From positions 1 through 64,000 of the forward strand of contig CAKOHT010000006.1 in NCBI GenBank assembly GCA_934085975.1: a DNA stretch of 64,000 nucleotides, read 5' to 3'. A program made the position numbers and the translations under genes. The DNA comes from an uncultured Cetobacterium sp. (GTDB taxonomy: Bacteria > Fusobacteriota > Fusobacteriia > Fusobacteriales > Fusobacteriaceae). The stretch's first letter is position 1, and every line of letters begins with the position of its first letter. The notes beneath the pieces were generated by a model. That model did no database searches and was not told the DNA's origin. It saw nothing but the letters and a program-made list of their open reading frames with translations. This document shows, one piece after another, positions 41,742 through 51,325 of the stretch.

Positions 41742-43592
41742 CTACTCATTAATAACTCTTTCAATATATTTTTTTATTGTATTAAAATAGATTTTTTTTG
41801 ATTTTCTTTTCATAGTCAATAAGAAGTTTACATCAATATTTTCTTCAAGAGAACAAAGTTTGATTGCCTGCTCCTCTATTTTTAATTTTTCATATTCATC
41901 ATATTCATCAAAAACCTTTAAAATATCTACGGATATATCAGTTTCGTCTATCAAATCTTTCAAACTATTTATAACTGGTTTTTTCACTGTTCTTCTCGCT
42001 TGATTAATTTTCTTTTTACTTATCAACCCCTTTTCTTTAACTATATTGTTAAATAAAGTCAAGTTTTGTTTTGAAACATCCTTCTCCTGACTTAAAAGAT
42101 TTTTTAAAACACCATTTATATATTGCACTAAAGTTGTTTTTATATTGGAGTTTAGATTTTTGTATATTATTTTTAAAACCTCAATTAAGACAATTTCTCC
42201 CTCTTCTATAAATATCTTCTTTACTTTAGTATCTGTTCTTTTATCCCAAGACCTCGAAACATATATATTTTTCTTGGCTTTTTGAATATTTTTTATCACT
42301 TCATCAGGATAAATAAACTCATTATTTTTTTCAATCTTTTTTATTGGAGCTTTTTTTACTTCTTTTTTATTCTCCACTTTCATCTTCATTTCTTCTTGAG
42401 AACTTGTCTCAGTGACTTCAACAATTTCGGCTTCCTCTATTTCCTCGGAATTAAAACTAGGTTTCTCAGTATACTGTTCTTTTTCCTTTGAGTAAACAAT
42501 CTCCTTAACTTTATTTGATTTTGAATTCTCTATAAATGATGATACATGGCACTCTCCATCCTTTTTACTATTAAACTTATAAACTATGTAATATGTGTCC
42601 TCATTTTTGTCTTGATACGCCTTATAATACTCCACATAGCCCAGTTCAACCAGCACATCATAAGCTTTTTCAACTCTTTTTAAAACCTGTTTCATTCTAC
42701 AAAGAACATAAGTTTTTGTGTCTCCATTTTTGTTTACTCTTTCAGTTGTTTGTTCTGTTTTTAATGGAATAATTGCTGCAATTGTCCTAAGATTTATCCT
42801 ATCTTCTTGCTTTTCATATCTAATCTTACTAATATATTTATAAATTCTTCCAGCTATAGGATCTTTTGCCAAAATTTCCATCAAAGCTTTGGAGTTATAT
42901 TTTATGTATCTCTTATCACTAATTTTTTTTCGTATATTCTTGTTAAGAGTAACTCTATAATATATTTTTTTACCTTTTTTTAATTTTTGATAAGTTAAAA
43001 GTTTAAACTCTTCATCTTCAAATTTATATTTCCCTAATTTAGTATGATTAGAAACAACAAATTGATATTCTGTATTTTTTAAATTTTTTAATGCCTGTTC
43101 AACTTTCGTATAATAAGTTCTATTCATTTTGTTCCCTAAAAAATGAACTATAAAATCTGAAATTTCAAATTCTATGTACTCATACTCATCATTCAAATCT
43201 TTTTTAGCTTCATAGGTAGAAATTAAATATGTATATATTTTTTCTTCAAAAATTGAGGGTTGAAACACTTTATCTCGTGAGTCTTTAGCTACCAATGTAC
43301 AATACATAGTAACCCCTAAATCTTCGAAAGAATATTGAAAGTTTACTCTTTTATTTTGTTTCTGAGGAGTAAAAAATGGAAAAACAATCATTTCGACAGG
43401 TATATTTATTACATTATCTTTCAAATTTAAAAAATTTCCAGTTTCTTTTATTATAACTTCTCTAATTTCAATATCTGGTAATTGATTTAGTCTTATATCG
43501 ATCTTTGTTATATCTGTTAATAATGATCCTGTAGATGTTATATTAAAATTCTCCACAATATCATCTGTTTCTTTTTTCACCTTCTTTTCCAT
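41742..43592 (-). CDS. Plasmid-type replication initiator protein (RepA/RPA-like), likely origin initiator
   Basis: A 616-residue protein. The N-terminal half (about 25-310) resembles winged-helix plasmid initiators, closest in my reading to replication initiator protein A (RPA): PVEMIVFPFFTPQKQNKRVNFQYSF, then SIFEEKIYTYLIS, and a long Lys-rich region with RIYKYISKIRYEKQEDRINLRTIAAIIP. An acidic, low-complexity linker (about 375-425) leads to a helical C-terminal domain (about 430-616) that I do not recognise. ATG 43592 is chosen because GGAGAGG lies six bases upstream; the upstream ATGs have none. Instead of dnaA, this gene borders the rpmH-side intergenic region that holds six iterons; two iterons lie in its own promoter region, suggesting autoregulation. 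Function is inferred from fold resemblance and position. Confidence 0.75.
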   Translation of the reverse strand: MEKKVKKETDDIVENFNITSTGSLLTDITKIDIRLNQLPDIEIREVIIKETGNFLNLKDNVINIPVEMIVFPFFTPQKQNKRVNFQYSFEDLGVTMYCTLVAKDSRDKVFQPSIFEEKIYTYLISTYEAKKDLNDEYEYIEFEISDFIVHFLGNKMNRTYYTKVEQALKNLKNTEYQFVVSNHTKLGKYKFEDEEFKLLTYQKLKKGKKIYYRVTLNKNIRKKISDKRYIKYNSKALMEILAKDPIAGRIYKYISKIRYEKQEDRINLRTIAAIIPLKTEQTTERVNKNGDTKTYVLCRMKQVLKRVEKAYDVLVELGYVEYYKAYQDKNEDTYYIVYKFNSKKDGECHVSSFIENSKSNKVKEIVYSKEKEQYTEKPSFNSEEIEEAEIVEVTETSSQEEMKMKVENKKEVKKAPIKKIEKNNEFIYPDEVIKNIQKAKKNIYVSRSWDKRTDTKVKKIFIEEGEIVLIEVLKIIYKNLNSNIKTTLVQYINGVLKNLLSQEKDVSKQNLTLFNNIVKEKGLISKKKINQARRTVKKPVINSLKDLIDETDISVDILKVFDEYDEYEKLKIEEQAIKLCSLEENIDVNFLLTMKRKSKKIYFNTIKKYIERVINE

Positions 43593-43626
43593 TAAAAACC
43601 TCTCCATCATTTTATAATACTAAATA

Positions 43627-44110
43627 TGTATATTAACAATAATAAATATATCTAGCGTAATATAATATACCATTTTTTCTGTATATTAACAATAATATTT
43701 TTTTGTTTTTTAATCTTCCCATAAAATGAGTAATCTCTATTTTTATGTAAGTATAAAATGCCTATAAATAAACACTTTATTTTATGTATATCTACAATAA
43801 TATTTTTTCAATCTACTAAACACTTGATTTTTATTGAGTTCTTCTCTTTTTTTAATTATCTCTCTTTAAGTAAAATAAGACTTTCTTTCATGTATATTAT
43901 CAATAATATTTGTTTTTTATATAAAACCATTGACTTAACTAAAGTTCCAAAGAGTAAAAAATTTATAATCCCTTTAAATTTAACACTTTTCTTTGTGTAT
44001 ATTATCAATAATATTCAAAAACCATTGATTTTATTGAGCTTATCTTATTTTTTTAGTCTACATATTCAACAAAATCAACCTTTATAGATTTGTATATCAT
44101 CAATAATATT
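43627..44110 (+). repeat. Six direct iterons, consensus TGTATATYAWCAATAATATT
   Basis: Copies begin at 43627 (last bases diverge), 43680, 43785 (TCTAC variant), 43891, 43996 and 44091. Starts are 53, 105, 106, 105 and 95 bp apart, near whole multiples of 10.5 bp, so all would face the same side of the helix. Between copies a weaker block with TTGAYTT and TTGAG recurs (43824, 43930, 44025), showing that the array derives from a roughly 105-bp tandem unit. Confidence 0.92.
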
Positions 44111-44282
44111 TTTTTTAACATAAACTCTTTAAAATCAATACTCTAAGCTATATATTTTTTGTAACTTAGTCTGTACATATAACATTATACAAAAAACAAA
44201 AAACAACTATAGCATCCCAATTTATCATCCTTAATATTTTTCTTTAAATTTAAGTATTAATTTTTTATTTATCAGAATTTAC

Positions 44283-44311
44283 TTGACAAAACTCAAAATT
44301 TCTTCTAGAAT
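44283..44311 (+). promoter_or_regulatory. Promoter of rpmH-rnpA
   Basis: TTGACA (44283-44288), 17-base spacer, TAGAAT (44306-44311); start point near 44318 and AGGAGGTG just before the rpmH ATG. It lies beyond the last iteron. Confidence 0.75.
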
Positions 44312-44349
44312 ATTTATCTGAAATATAGATATTTTTAGGAGGTGAAAAA

Positions 44350-44484
44350 ATGAAAAGAACTTATCAGCCAAATAACAGAAAATACAAGAAAGATCATGGA
44401 TTTAGAGCTAGAATGGCAACTAAAAACGGAAGAAAAGTATTAAAAAGAAGAAGAGCAAGAGGAAGAAAAGTATTATCAGCATAA
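44350..44484 (+). CDS. rpmH: 50S ribosomal protein L34
   Basis: A 44-residue, highly basic protein: [20 protein letters not shown], then [19 protein letters not shown]. Unmistakable L34. TAGGAGGTGAAAAA supplies a strong ribosome site. Confidence 0.98.
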   Translation: MKRTYQPNNRKYKKDHGFRARMATKNGRKVLKRRRARGRKVLSA

Positions 44485-44485
44485 A

Positions 44486-44513
44486 ACCCGGTGATTCAAA
44501 ACACCGGGTTTTT
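44486..44513 (+). terminator. Hairpin terminator/attenuator between rpmH and rnpA
   Basis: AACCCGGTG and CACCGGGTT with an eight-base loop, then T's. Directly after the rpmH stop, so it would leave rpmH more highly expressed than rnpA and the genes beyond. Confidence 0.85.
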
Positions 44514-44548
44514 AAAGATTTAAGGACTATTTTAGGGAGTTAAAAATT

Positions 44549-44890
44549 ATGATTAATTTAAAAAAAAATAGGGAGTTTCAAAATGTTTATAATTACGGAA
44601 AAAAATCATTTGGATATTACTCTCTTATTTTTTTTAAAGCAAATGAAACAAATGAAAATAAATTTGGTTTTGTCGTAAGTAAAAAAACTGGAAATGCGGT
44701 TTGTAGAAATAGATTAAAAAGATTATTTAGAGAGTATTGTCGTTTAAATGAAAAAAATCTAATAACAGGTTATGACATAATTTTTGTTGCTAAAAGAACA
44801 GCAGGAGAAAAATTTAAAACTTTAAGTTTTGAGGAGATGAAAAAAGATCTTGACCGTGTTCTTAAAAATTCTAAACTATATAAAAAATAG
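44549..44890 (+). CDS. rnpA: Ribonuclease P protein component
   Basis: A 113-residue basic protein that aids RNase P RNA in tRNA 5' maturation. Signature [15 protein letters not shown], with [18 protein letters not shown] before it. The ribosome site AGGGAG is eight bases upstream. Confidence 0.95.
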   Translation: MINLKKNREFQNVYNYGKKSFGYYSLIFFKANETNENKFGFVVSKKTGNAVCRNRLKRLFREYCRLNEKNLITGYDIIFVAKRTAGEKFKTLSFEEMKKDLDRVLKNSKLYKK

Positions 44891-44903
44891 CTTAGTATAT
44901 ATC

Positions 44904-45140
44904 TTGAAAAAAACAATCTTAAATTTTATAAGATTTTATCAAAAATATATTTCAATATTTTTGGGGAGAAACTGTATATTTCAACCTTCTTGTTCAAAAT
45001 ACATGTATGATGCAATAGAGATGCATGGAGTTTTTAAAGGAGTGTATTTGGGAATATTAAGAATTTTAAGGTGTCATCCATATTCTAAAGGAGGATATGA
45101 CCCTGTGCCACCAGTTAAAAAATACGGAGGAAAAAAATAA
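44904..45140 (+). CDS. yidD: Membrane protein insertion efficiency factor YidD
   Basis: A roughly 78-residue protein with the YidD core [31 protein letters not shown] and [18 protein letters not shown], including the three conserved cysteines. The start is uncertain: the frame also opens at TTG 44850 inside rnpA (96 residues), but TTG 44904 gives [13 protein letters not shown], the family's usual beginning. No clear ribosome site precedes either, so it may be coupled to rnpA translation. Confidence 0.88.
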   Translation: MKKTILNFIRFYQKYISIFLGRNCIFQPSCSKYMYDAIEMHGVFKGVYLGILRILRCHPYSKGGYDPVPPVKKYGGKK

Positions 45141-45141
45141 A

Positions 45142-45750
45142 ATGGAATTTTTATACAAAATATTTGAACAAATATTGCTATTTATAAATGGAATTACAGG
45201 AAACTTTGGTTTAGCCATAATAGGATTAACAATATTAATAAAAATAGTATTATTACCACTGACATTGAAACAAGATAAATCAATGAAAAAAATGAAAGAG
45301 CTACAACCAATATTGGAGCAATACAAAGAAAAATATGGTCATGATAAAAATTTACTAAACCAGAAAACAATGGAACTTTACAAAGAAAAAAATGTAAATC
45401 CGGCTGGAGGATGTTTACCACTATTGATTCAATTACCTATCTTATGGGCACTGTTTGGTGTTTTGAGAGCTGAAAGAGGTATCGTTCCTTCTGAGTCATT
45501 CCTATGGATGAATCTGTTACAACCGGATCCTTATTATATATTACCTGTTTTGAATGGTGTTGTTGCATTCATTCAACAAAAATTAACAGGAACAGATAGT
45601 AATCCACAAATGAAACAAATGATGTATATATTTCCAGTGATGATGGTATTTATTTCTTATAAAATGCCAGCTGGATTACAAGTTTATTGGTTAACATCAA
45701 GTTTTATGGGAATAGTACAACAATATTTCATAATGAAAAAAGGAGACTAA
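45142..45750 (+). CDS. yidC: Membrane protein insertase YidC (short form)
   Basis: A 202-residue Oxa1/YidC insertase. Core seen: FGLAIIGLTILIKIVLLPLTLKQDKSMKKMKELQP, YKEKNVNPAGGCLPLLIQLPILWALFGVL, and MPAGLQVYWLTSSFMGIVQQYF. It lacks the N-terminal lipoprotein signal of Gram-positive forms and the large periplasmic P1 domain of E. coli YidC. ATG 45142 fits; GGAGG lies 11 bases upstream. Confidence 0.93.
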   Translation: MEFLYKIFEQILLFINGITGNFGLAIIGLTILIKIVLLPLTLKQDKSMKKMKELQPILEQYKEKYGHDKNLLNQKTMELYKEKNVNPAGGCLPLLIQLPILWALFGVLRAERGIVPSESFLWMNLLQPDPYYILPVLNGVVAFIQQKLTGTDSNPQMKQMMYIFPVMMVFISYKMPAGLQVYWLTSSFMGIVQQYFIMKKGD

Positions 45751-45760
45751 GACTAGAGTT

Positions 45761-46498
45761 ATGGAAAATATAATTGAAATCAAAGCGAGTAGTAGAGAAG
45801 TTGCTATTGCTAGAGCTATAAAAATATTGGAGGTTACTGCTGATCAAGTAGTTCAAGTTACTGAATTAGAGAAGCCTAAATCGTTCTTTGGTTTTTTTGC
45901 TAAAGATGGATTATATAAAGTTGAAATTAGTAGAGAAGTGGAAGCTGAAGAGAATAAGATTTCAGATTTACAAAAAGATGAAGTAGCAAAAACTACTACG
46001 ATATCAGAAATTGATGTAGAAGAAGAGCAAGAGAAAATAGAGATAAAAAAAGAATTAAAAGAAAATAGAGAAAAAGAGATAATAAAGGCATCTCAAGAGC
46101 TATTGAATAAAATGGGACTTGAATTAGAAGTTGAAATTTTAAGATTAGAGGGTAGAAATTGTGTTATAAACCTTTATGGTGAAGATAATGGAATAATTAT
46201 TGGAAAAAAAGGAAAGACGTTAAATAGCTATGAATATCTATTGAACACTTTAATAAAGGATGTTAGAATAGATATTGATGTAGAAGGATTTAAAGAAAAA
46301 AGAAATGTAACATTGAGAGATTTGGCTAGAAAAATGGCAGAAAAAGCTATGAAAACTACTAAACCTATAAAATTAAATCCAATGCCACCAAGAGAAAGAA
46401 AAATTATACATGAAGTTATTAATAAATATTTAGAATTAGATACTTATAGCGAAGGAAAAGACCCTAAAAGATATATTGTTATTAGAAGAAAGAAATAG
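45761..46498 (+). CDS. jag: Jag/KhpB RNA-binding protein
   Basis: A 245-residue protein with a Jag N-terminal domain (1-52, [37 protein letters not shown]), a charged linker (60-108), a KH domain (about 110-180, [20 protein letters not shown]) and an R3H domain (about 183-245, [25 protein letters not shown]). Lies ten bases after yidC, as in many origin regions. Confidence 0.95.
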   Translation: MENIIEIKASSREVAIARAIKILEVTADQVVQVTELEKPKSFFGFFAKDGLYKVEISREVEAEENKISDLQKDEVAKTTTISEIDVEEEQEKIEIKKELKENREKEIIKASQELLNKMGLELEVEILRLEGRNCVINLYGEDNGIIIGKKGKTLNSYEYLLNTLIKDVRIDIDVEGFKEKRNVTLRDLARKMAEKAMKTTKPIKLNPMPPRERKIIHEVINKYLELDTYSEGKDPKRYIVIRRKK

Positions 46499-46509
46499 GG
46501 GTGAGTTAT

Positions 46510-47877
46510 ATGTTTGACACTATCGCCGCCATCTCAACTCCAAGAGGAGAAGGTGGAATAGGTATTGTTAGAATGTCAGGAAGCGATTCCTTATGTATAC
46601 TAACAAAAATATTTAAATCTATATCCAAAAAAGAAGTTGGTGAACTTAGAAATTTTAGTATTAACTATGGTCATCTTTATGATGGAGAGGAACTTGTAGA
46701 TGAAGTATTAGTCTCAATAATGAAAGGACCAAATACTTATACAAAAGAGGATATCGTAGAGATTAATTGTCATGGTGGTTTCTTAATCACAGAAAAAATT
46801 TTAGAATTGGTTTTAAAAAATGGAGCTAGAATAGCTGAATTAGGTGAGTTTACAAGAAGAGCTTTTTTGAATGGAAGACTAGATTTAACTCAAGCCGAGG
46901 CTGTTATAGATTTAATACATGGAAAAACTGAAAAAAGTATATCTCTATCTTTAAATCAACTTAGAGGAGATTTAAGAGAACAAATTGATATATTGAAGAA
47001 ACAACTTTTAGATGTATCAGCACACGTCAATGTAGTTTTAGATTATCCTGAAGAGGGAATAGACGATCCATTACCACATGATTTGGTAGATAATTTACAC
47101 AATGTCGTTAATACAACTGATGCTTTAATAAAATCATATAATAAAGGGAAAATGATTAAAGAGGGGATAAAAACAGCTATTGTTGGAAAACCAAATGTTG
47201 GAAAGTCAAGTCTATTGAATTCCGTTTTAAGGGAAGAAAGAGCTATTGTTACTCATGTAGCTGGAACTACTAGAGATGTTATAGAAGAGGTTGTAAACTT
47301 GAATGGAATCCCTTTAGTGCTAGTGGATACTGCTGGAATAAGAAAAACAGATGATTTAGTAGAAAATATAGGTGTAGAAAAATCGAAAGAGCTTATCGAA
47401 AAGGCAGATTTGGTTTTATTTGTGGTTGATAATTCAAGAGAATTAGATGAAGAGGATTTAAGAATTCACGATAGAATTAATGCAGATAAAGTTATTGGTC
47501 TTATAAATAAAACAGATATTGAATCTAAACTGGATGTAACACCATTAACAAAAATAAAAAAGTGGATAAAAATTTCTGCCCTGGAGAAAATAGGAATAGA
47601 TTCAATGGAAAAAGAGATATACAGTTATGTTATTTCTGGTCAAATTGAAGACAGTTCACAAAAATTAGTTATTACCAATGTTAGACACAAGTCAGCATTG
47701 GAAAAAACTAAACAGGCGGTAGAGAATATATTTGAAACAATAGAGATGGGATTACCAATGGATTTAATTGCTGTAGATTTGAAAGAGGCTTTGGATTCAT
47801 TGTCAGAGGTAACGGGAGAGATTAGTAATGAAGATCTTTTAGATCATATCTTTAGTAATTTCTGTGTAGGAAAATAA
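46510..47877 (+). CDS. mnmE: tRNA-modifying GTPase MnmE
   Basis: A 455-residue GTPase that, with MnmG, makes 5-carboxymethylaminomethyl-uridine at wobble position 34. N-terminal folate-binding domain ([23 protein letters not shown]), G1 [12 protein letters not shown] at about 222-233, NKTD as G4, and C-terminal FCVGK with its catalytic Cys. ATG 46510 is used because AGGGGTGAG precedes it; the GTG at 46501 is part of that ribosome site. Confidence 0.96.
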   Translation: MFDTIAAISTPRGEGGIGIVRMSGSDSLCILTKIFKSISKKEVGELRNFSINYGHLYDGEELVDEVLVSIMKGPNTYTKEDIVEINCHGGFLITEKILELVLKNGARIAELGEFTRRAFLNGRLDLTQAEAVIDLIHGKTEKSISLSLNQLRGDLREQIDILKKQLLDVSAHVNVVLDYPEEGIDDPLPHDLVDNLHNVVNTTDALIKSYNKGKMIKEGIKTAIVGKPNVGKSSLLNSVLREERAIVTHVAGTTRDVIEEVVNLNGIPLVLVDTAGIRKTDDLVENIGVEKSKELIEKADLVLFVVDNSRELDEEDLRIHDRINADKVIGLINKTDIESKLDVTPLTKIKKWIKISALEKIGIDSMEKEIYSYVISGQIEDSSQKLVITNVRHKSALEKTKQAVENIFETIEMGLPMDLIAVDLKEALDSLSEVTGEISNEDLLDHIFSNFCVGK

Positions 47878-47885
47878 AAGATATT

Positions 47886-47920
47886 AGCCACAGACAATAA
47901 ATCTGTGGCTATAATTTTTT
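47886..47920 (+). terminator. Rho-independent terminator after mnmE
   Basis: AGCCACAGA and TCTGTGGCT with a seven-base loop, then ATAATTTTTT, eight bases beyond the mnmE stop. Confidence 0.85.
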
Positions 47921-47963
47921 TAATTTATTTATGTATATGAACAAAAATAAAAAGGAGAAGTAT

Positions 47964-49817
47964 ATGACTTTTAAATATGATGTGATTGTTGTTGGAGGAG
48001 GTCATGCGGGAGTAGAGGCTGCACTAGCAAGTGCAAGGTTGAATAGAAAGACACTACTTTTTACTCTGGCATTAGATAGTATAGGAATGATGTCCTGTAA
48101 TCCGTCGATAGGTGGACCTGGAAAAAGTAATCTAGTTGCAGAGATAGATGTTTTAGGTGGAGAGATGGGGAGACATACAGATCAATACAATCTTCAGTTA
48201 AAGCATTTAAACACAAGTAAAGGTCCTGCTGCTAGAATAACAAGAGGGCAAGCAGATAAATTTTTATATAGAACTAAGATGAAAGCACTACTTGAAAAAA
48301 CAGAGAGTTTAGATATTATGCAAGATAGTGTAGATGAAATTTTGGTGGAAGATGGAAATATAAAAGGTATTAGGACAGCTCTAGGAATAGAGTATTTTTC
48401 TAGAGTAGTTATATTAGCTACAGGAACTTTTTTAAAAGGAAGAATAGTTATAGGGGATGTAAAATATCCTGCTGGTAGAATGGGAGAGAATTCGGCTGAA
48501 AAGTTATCGGATAGTTTACAAAAAAATGGAATACATTTAGAGAGATATCAAACTGCAACACCACCAAGAATAGATAAGAGAACAGTGGATTTTTCTGTTA
48601 TGAAGCCACTTTATGGGGAAGAGCATCCCAGATACTTTTCTATATATACACAAAAAGAAAAAAATAATATAGTTCCCACATGGTTAACTCATACTTCAGA
48701 GGAGACTTTAAATGTAACAAAAAAGATGTTAAAATATTCGCCAATAGTTTCAGGAATAATTGAAACACATGGACCAAGACATTGTCCATCTTTGGATAGA
48801 AAGGTTTTAAATTTTCCAGATAAGTATGATCATCAGATATTTTTGGAGTTAGAATCAAGTGAATCAAATGAACTCTACGTGAATGGGTTAACAACAGCAA
48901 TGCCACCATTTGCCCAAGAAGCCATGTTAAAATCTATCAAAGGTTTAGAAAATGCTAAAATAATGAGATATGGTTATGCTGTGGAATATGATTATGCACC
49001 CGCATCACAACTGTATCCAAGTTTGGAAAGTAAAAAAATAAAAGGATTATATTTTGCAGGTCAAATAAACGGGACATCAGGTTATGAAGAGGCGGCTACG
49101 CAAGGATTTATTGCAGGAGTTAATGCCGCAAGAAAAACTTTGAATAAATCCCCTGTAATTTTTGATAGAAGTGAGGGATATATAGGTGTATTGATTGATG
49201 ATATTATTCACAAAAAGACTCCAGAGCCTTATAGAGTGTTACCATCAAGATCAGAGTATAGATTGACGCTTAGATTTGATAATGGCTTTATGAGGTTATT
49301 GGATAAAGCAGAGGAGATTGGAATTGTTCCAAGAGAAAAAATTGAATATTTAAAAAAATGTAGGGATGATGTGTACAAAGAGGTAGAAAGAATAAAAGAA
49401 GCAAAAGTTTCTATGAAAGATGCCAATGAATTATTGGAAAAAAAGGGAGCGAAGCAAAGGTTAACCAAGGGAGTTCAAGCTAATGAGCTTCTTAAATTTA
49501 AAGAGATTTCATATGACGATTTGGCACATTTATTACATATTGCTGAATATCCAGAGTTTGTAAAAAATCAAATTGAAACAATGATAAAATATGAAGTGTT
49601 TATTGAAAGAGAAAGAGAGCAGATAGAAAGATTTAAAAGATTAGAGGCTTTAGGTATTTCTGAAGATTTTGATTTTGATACTGTAATTGGTATTTCAAAT
49701 ATAGCCAAAGCGGGATTAAAAGAGATAAAACCTCTTTCGATTGGGGAAGCCTCAAGAATAAGTGGTGTAACAGGAAATGATATAGCATTACTTTTAGCAA
49801 CTTTGAAAAAAAAATAG
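47964..49817 (+). CDS. mnmG: tRNA uridine 5-carboxymethylaminomethyl modification enzyme MnmG
   Basis: A 617-residue FAD enzyme, partner of MnmE. N-terminal FAD site YDVIVVGGGHAGVEAALASARL, GMMSCNPSIGGPGKSNLVAEID, and the second block GLYFAGQINGTSGYEEAATQGFIAG; the C-terminal domain binds MnmE. ATG 47964 has AAAGGAG upstream; the earlier ATGs lack a site. Confidence 0.96.
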   Translation: MTFKYDVIVVGGGHAGVEAALASARLNRKTLLFTLALDSIGMMSCNPSIGGPGKSNLVAEIDVLGGEMGRHTDQYNLQLKHLNTSKGPAARITRGQADKFLYRTKMKALLEKTESLDIMQDSVDEILVEDGNIKGIRTALGIEYFSRVVILATGTFLKGRIVIGDVKYPAGRMGENSAEKLSDSLQKNGIHLERYQTATPPRIDKRTVDFSVMKPLYGEEHPRYFSIYTQKEKNNIVPTWLTHTSEETLNVTKKMLKYSPIVSGIIETHGPRHCPSLDRKVLNFPDKYDHQIFLELESSESNELYVNGLTTAMPPFAQEAMLKSIKGLENAKIMRYGYAVEYDYAPASQLYPSLESKKIKGLYFAGQINGTSGYEEAATQGFIAGVNAARKTLNKSPVIFDRSEGYIGVLIDDIIHKKTPEPYRVLPSRSEYRLTLRFDNGFMRLLDKAEEIGIVPREKIEYLKKCRDDVYKEVERIKEAKVSMKDANELLEKKGAKQRLTKGVQANELLKFKEISYDDLAHLLHIAEYPEFVKNQIETMIKYEVFIEREREQIERFKRLEALGISEDFDFDTVIGISNIAKAGLKEIKPLSIGEASRISGVTGNDIALLLATLKKK

Positions 49818-49836
49818 TACTACGAACAATAATAAA

Positions 49837-49880
49837 AACTGTAAATAAGAGGTTAAATAACTTGTATTTGCAGTTTTTTT
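49837..49880 (+). terminator. Rho-independent terminator after mnmG
   Basis: AACTGTAAATA pairs with TATTTGCAGTT (one G-U) around a long loop, followed by a T-run. It ends the mnmE-mnmG block. Confidence 0.75.
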
Positions 49881-49923
49881 GTTATACTTAATAACTGTAA
49901 AATAAATTTAGGAGGAGAAAAGA

Positions 49924-50739
49924 ATGATTATTAGTGATTACCATATACATAGTAGTTTTTCAGGAGATTCTGTGGAGGATTTAGATAGAATCTGTAAGAA
50001 AGCTAAAGAACTGGGAATTAAAGAGATAGCAATAACGGACCATATGGATTTAGATGTGGAGGGGACATCTAATAGCAGCGATTTTGTCTTAAATTTAGAT
50101 GAATATGTTCCAACTATTTTAAGATTGAAAGACCAGCATAAAAGTGATTTAGATATAAAATTGGGAATGGAATTTGGGATACAGAAACACTTAGGTAAAA
50201 AAGGAGATGAAATTATAAGAAAATATCCATTTGATTTTATAATTTCTTCTGTTCATAGTGTGGATAGATTGCTTTTGGATCAAAAAGAGTTTTGGAAAGA
50301 TAAAACTCGAGAGGAAGCACATGATAAATATTTTTTAGAAATATTGGAAAGTGTGAAAAATTTTAATGAATTTAGTGTTCAAGGTCATTTTGATTATATT
50401 ACACGATATGGAGGTATTGACAAAAAAGGTTTTATAGATTATATAAGGTATCAAGAGGTGATTGATGAGATTTTAAAAAACATTATTTCTAAAGGAAAAG
50501 GGATTGAAATCAACACTTCAGGGGTAAGATACAATGAAAATAGATTCTATCCATGTGATGACATAATAAAACGTTATTTCAAACTTGGAGGAGAAATCAT
50601 AACAATAGGTTCAGATTCACATAAAGCATCAGATTTAGGAAAAGATTTAAAAAAAGCATATGATTTTTTAGAAAGTATAGGAGTAAAATATATTTCATCT
50701 TTTGATCAACTTGATGTATCTTTTAAAAAAATAAAATAA
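49924..50739 (+). CDS. PHP-domain phosphatase, HisJ-type histidinol-phosphatase family
   Basis: A 271-residue PHP metal-dependent phosphoesterase. Metal ligands: DYHIHSSFSGD, ITDHMDLD, GMEFGIQ, ISSVHSVD, HFDYITRYG and GSDSHKASDLG. Resembles HisJ/HisK histidinol-phosphatases (histidine synthesis), but no other his gene is near, so the substrate may differ. GGAGGAG precedes the ATG. Confidence 0.87.
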   Translation: MIISDYHIHSSFSGDSVEDLDRICKKAKELGIKEIAITDHMDLDVEGTSNSSDFVLNLDEYVPTILRLKDQHKSDLDIKLGMEFGIQKHLGKKGDEIIRKYPFDFIISSVHSVDRLLLDQKEFWKDKTREEAHDKYFLEILESVKNFNEFSVQGHFDYITRYGGIDKKGFIDYIRYQEVIDEILKNIISKGKGIEINTSGVRYNENRFYPCDDIIKRYFKLGGEIITIGSDSHKASDLGKDLKKAYDFLESIGVKYISSFDQLDVSFKKIK

Positions 50740-50761
50740 ATTTCTTTAAGAGAAGGTGAGT

Positions 50762-51325
50762 ATGAACAAAAATAAGAAGAACAAAGGGCTAACTTTTTTA
50801 GAGACAATAGCGTGTGTCGCTATTATTTTTATAGTTAGCTCTTTTTTATTTTATAAAATAATAAAATATAATGAAAAAATGGATTTAGAAAGAAGTAGAC
50901 GTATTATTCAGGCATTTTTTATAAAATATACTGTACGATCTCTATATGAGAAAAATAAATATCAGTTAGAAATTAATATGCTGGATAAAAATTTGACTGT
51001 AAAAAAATTGAATACAGAAATTATAGAGAAGGTGTATCTACCTGAAAAATTAAAGTATGAAATAATTTATGACAATAGAAGAAATCAAAATTTTAAAGTT
51101 GATACAACAAAAAATGGAAATTTAAGTAAAGCTTTTACTATGTATATATTTGGATATACAGGTCAGGTTGAAAATAGAGTTGCATTTTACACATTTCAAA
51201 AGGAGAAGGTTTTAAAGATAAATATATATCTAAACAGAGCTGTAAAAGAGATTAATTATGACAATATATTAAAGTACCATTATTCACAGGATGGACAAAA
51301 TAGAGTTGGATGGATGGAGGAGTAA
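50762..51325 (+). CDS. Prepilin-like protein
   Basis: A 187-residue protein with a class III leader: MNKNKKNKG, then LTFLETIACVAIIFIVSSFLF, with Glu at +5. A prepilin peptidase would cut after Gly9. The remainder (about 35-187) is a charged soluble domain without a clear match. GAAGGTGAG before ATG 50762 sets the start. First gene of the type II secretion/type IV pilus-like operon. Confidence 0.82.
   Translation: MNKNKKNKGLTFLETIACVAIIFIVSSFLFYKIIKYNEKMDLERSRRIIQAFFIKYTVRSLYEKNKYQLEINMLDKNLTVKKLNTEIIEKVYLPEKLKYEIIYDNRRNQNFKVDTTKNGNLSKAFTMYIFGYTGQVENRVAFYTFQKEKVLKINIYLNRAVKEINYDNILKYHYSQDGQNRVGWMEE

Larger units (their letters stand above)
43593..44349. other. oriC: Putative chromosomal replication origin (intergenic, 757 bases)
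   Basis: The region has no gene, is extremely AT-rich and holds six direct 20-bp iterons. It separates a leftward block (43.6 down to 32 kb and most of 3.9-30 kb on minus) from a rightward block (44.3-62.6 kb on plus); the plus strand is pyrimidine-rich to the left and purine-rich to the right, as at a bidirectional origin. The flank rpmH-rnpA-yidD-yidC-jag-mnmE-mnmG is the classic origin neighbourhood. I find no clear DnaA box (TTATCCACA); only TTATACAAA at about 44186 is near. Origin function is inferred. Confidence 0.75.

Noticed and set aside
43627..44110. Regular repeats could be a CRISPR array
   Set aside because: Repeats are 20 bp, AT-rich and non-palindromic; intervals are about 33-86 bases with partly repeated content, and there are no cas genes.
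44184..44192. TTATACAAA as a DnaA box at the origin
   Set aside because: It differs from the consensus, and I find no second box in the gap, so it gives no support for DnaA-driven initiation here.
44850..44903. YidD start at TTG 44850 inside rnpA
   Set aside because: It adds 18 residues not typical of the family, and no ribosome site is correctly spaced; TTG 44904 fits the family length, though the start stays uncertain.
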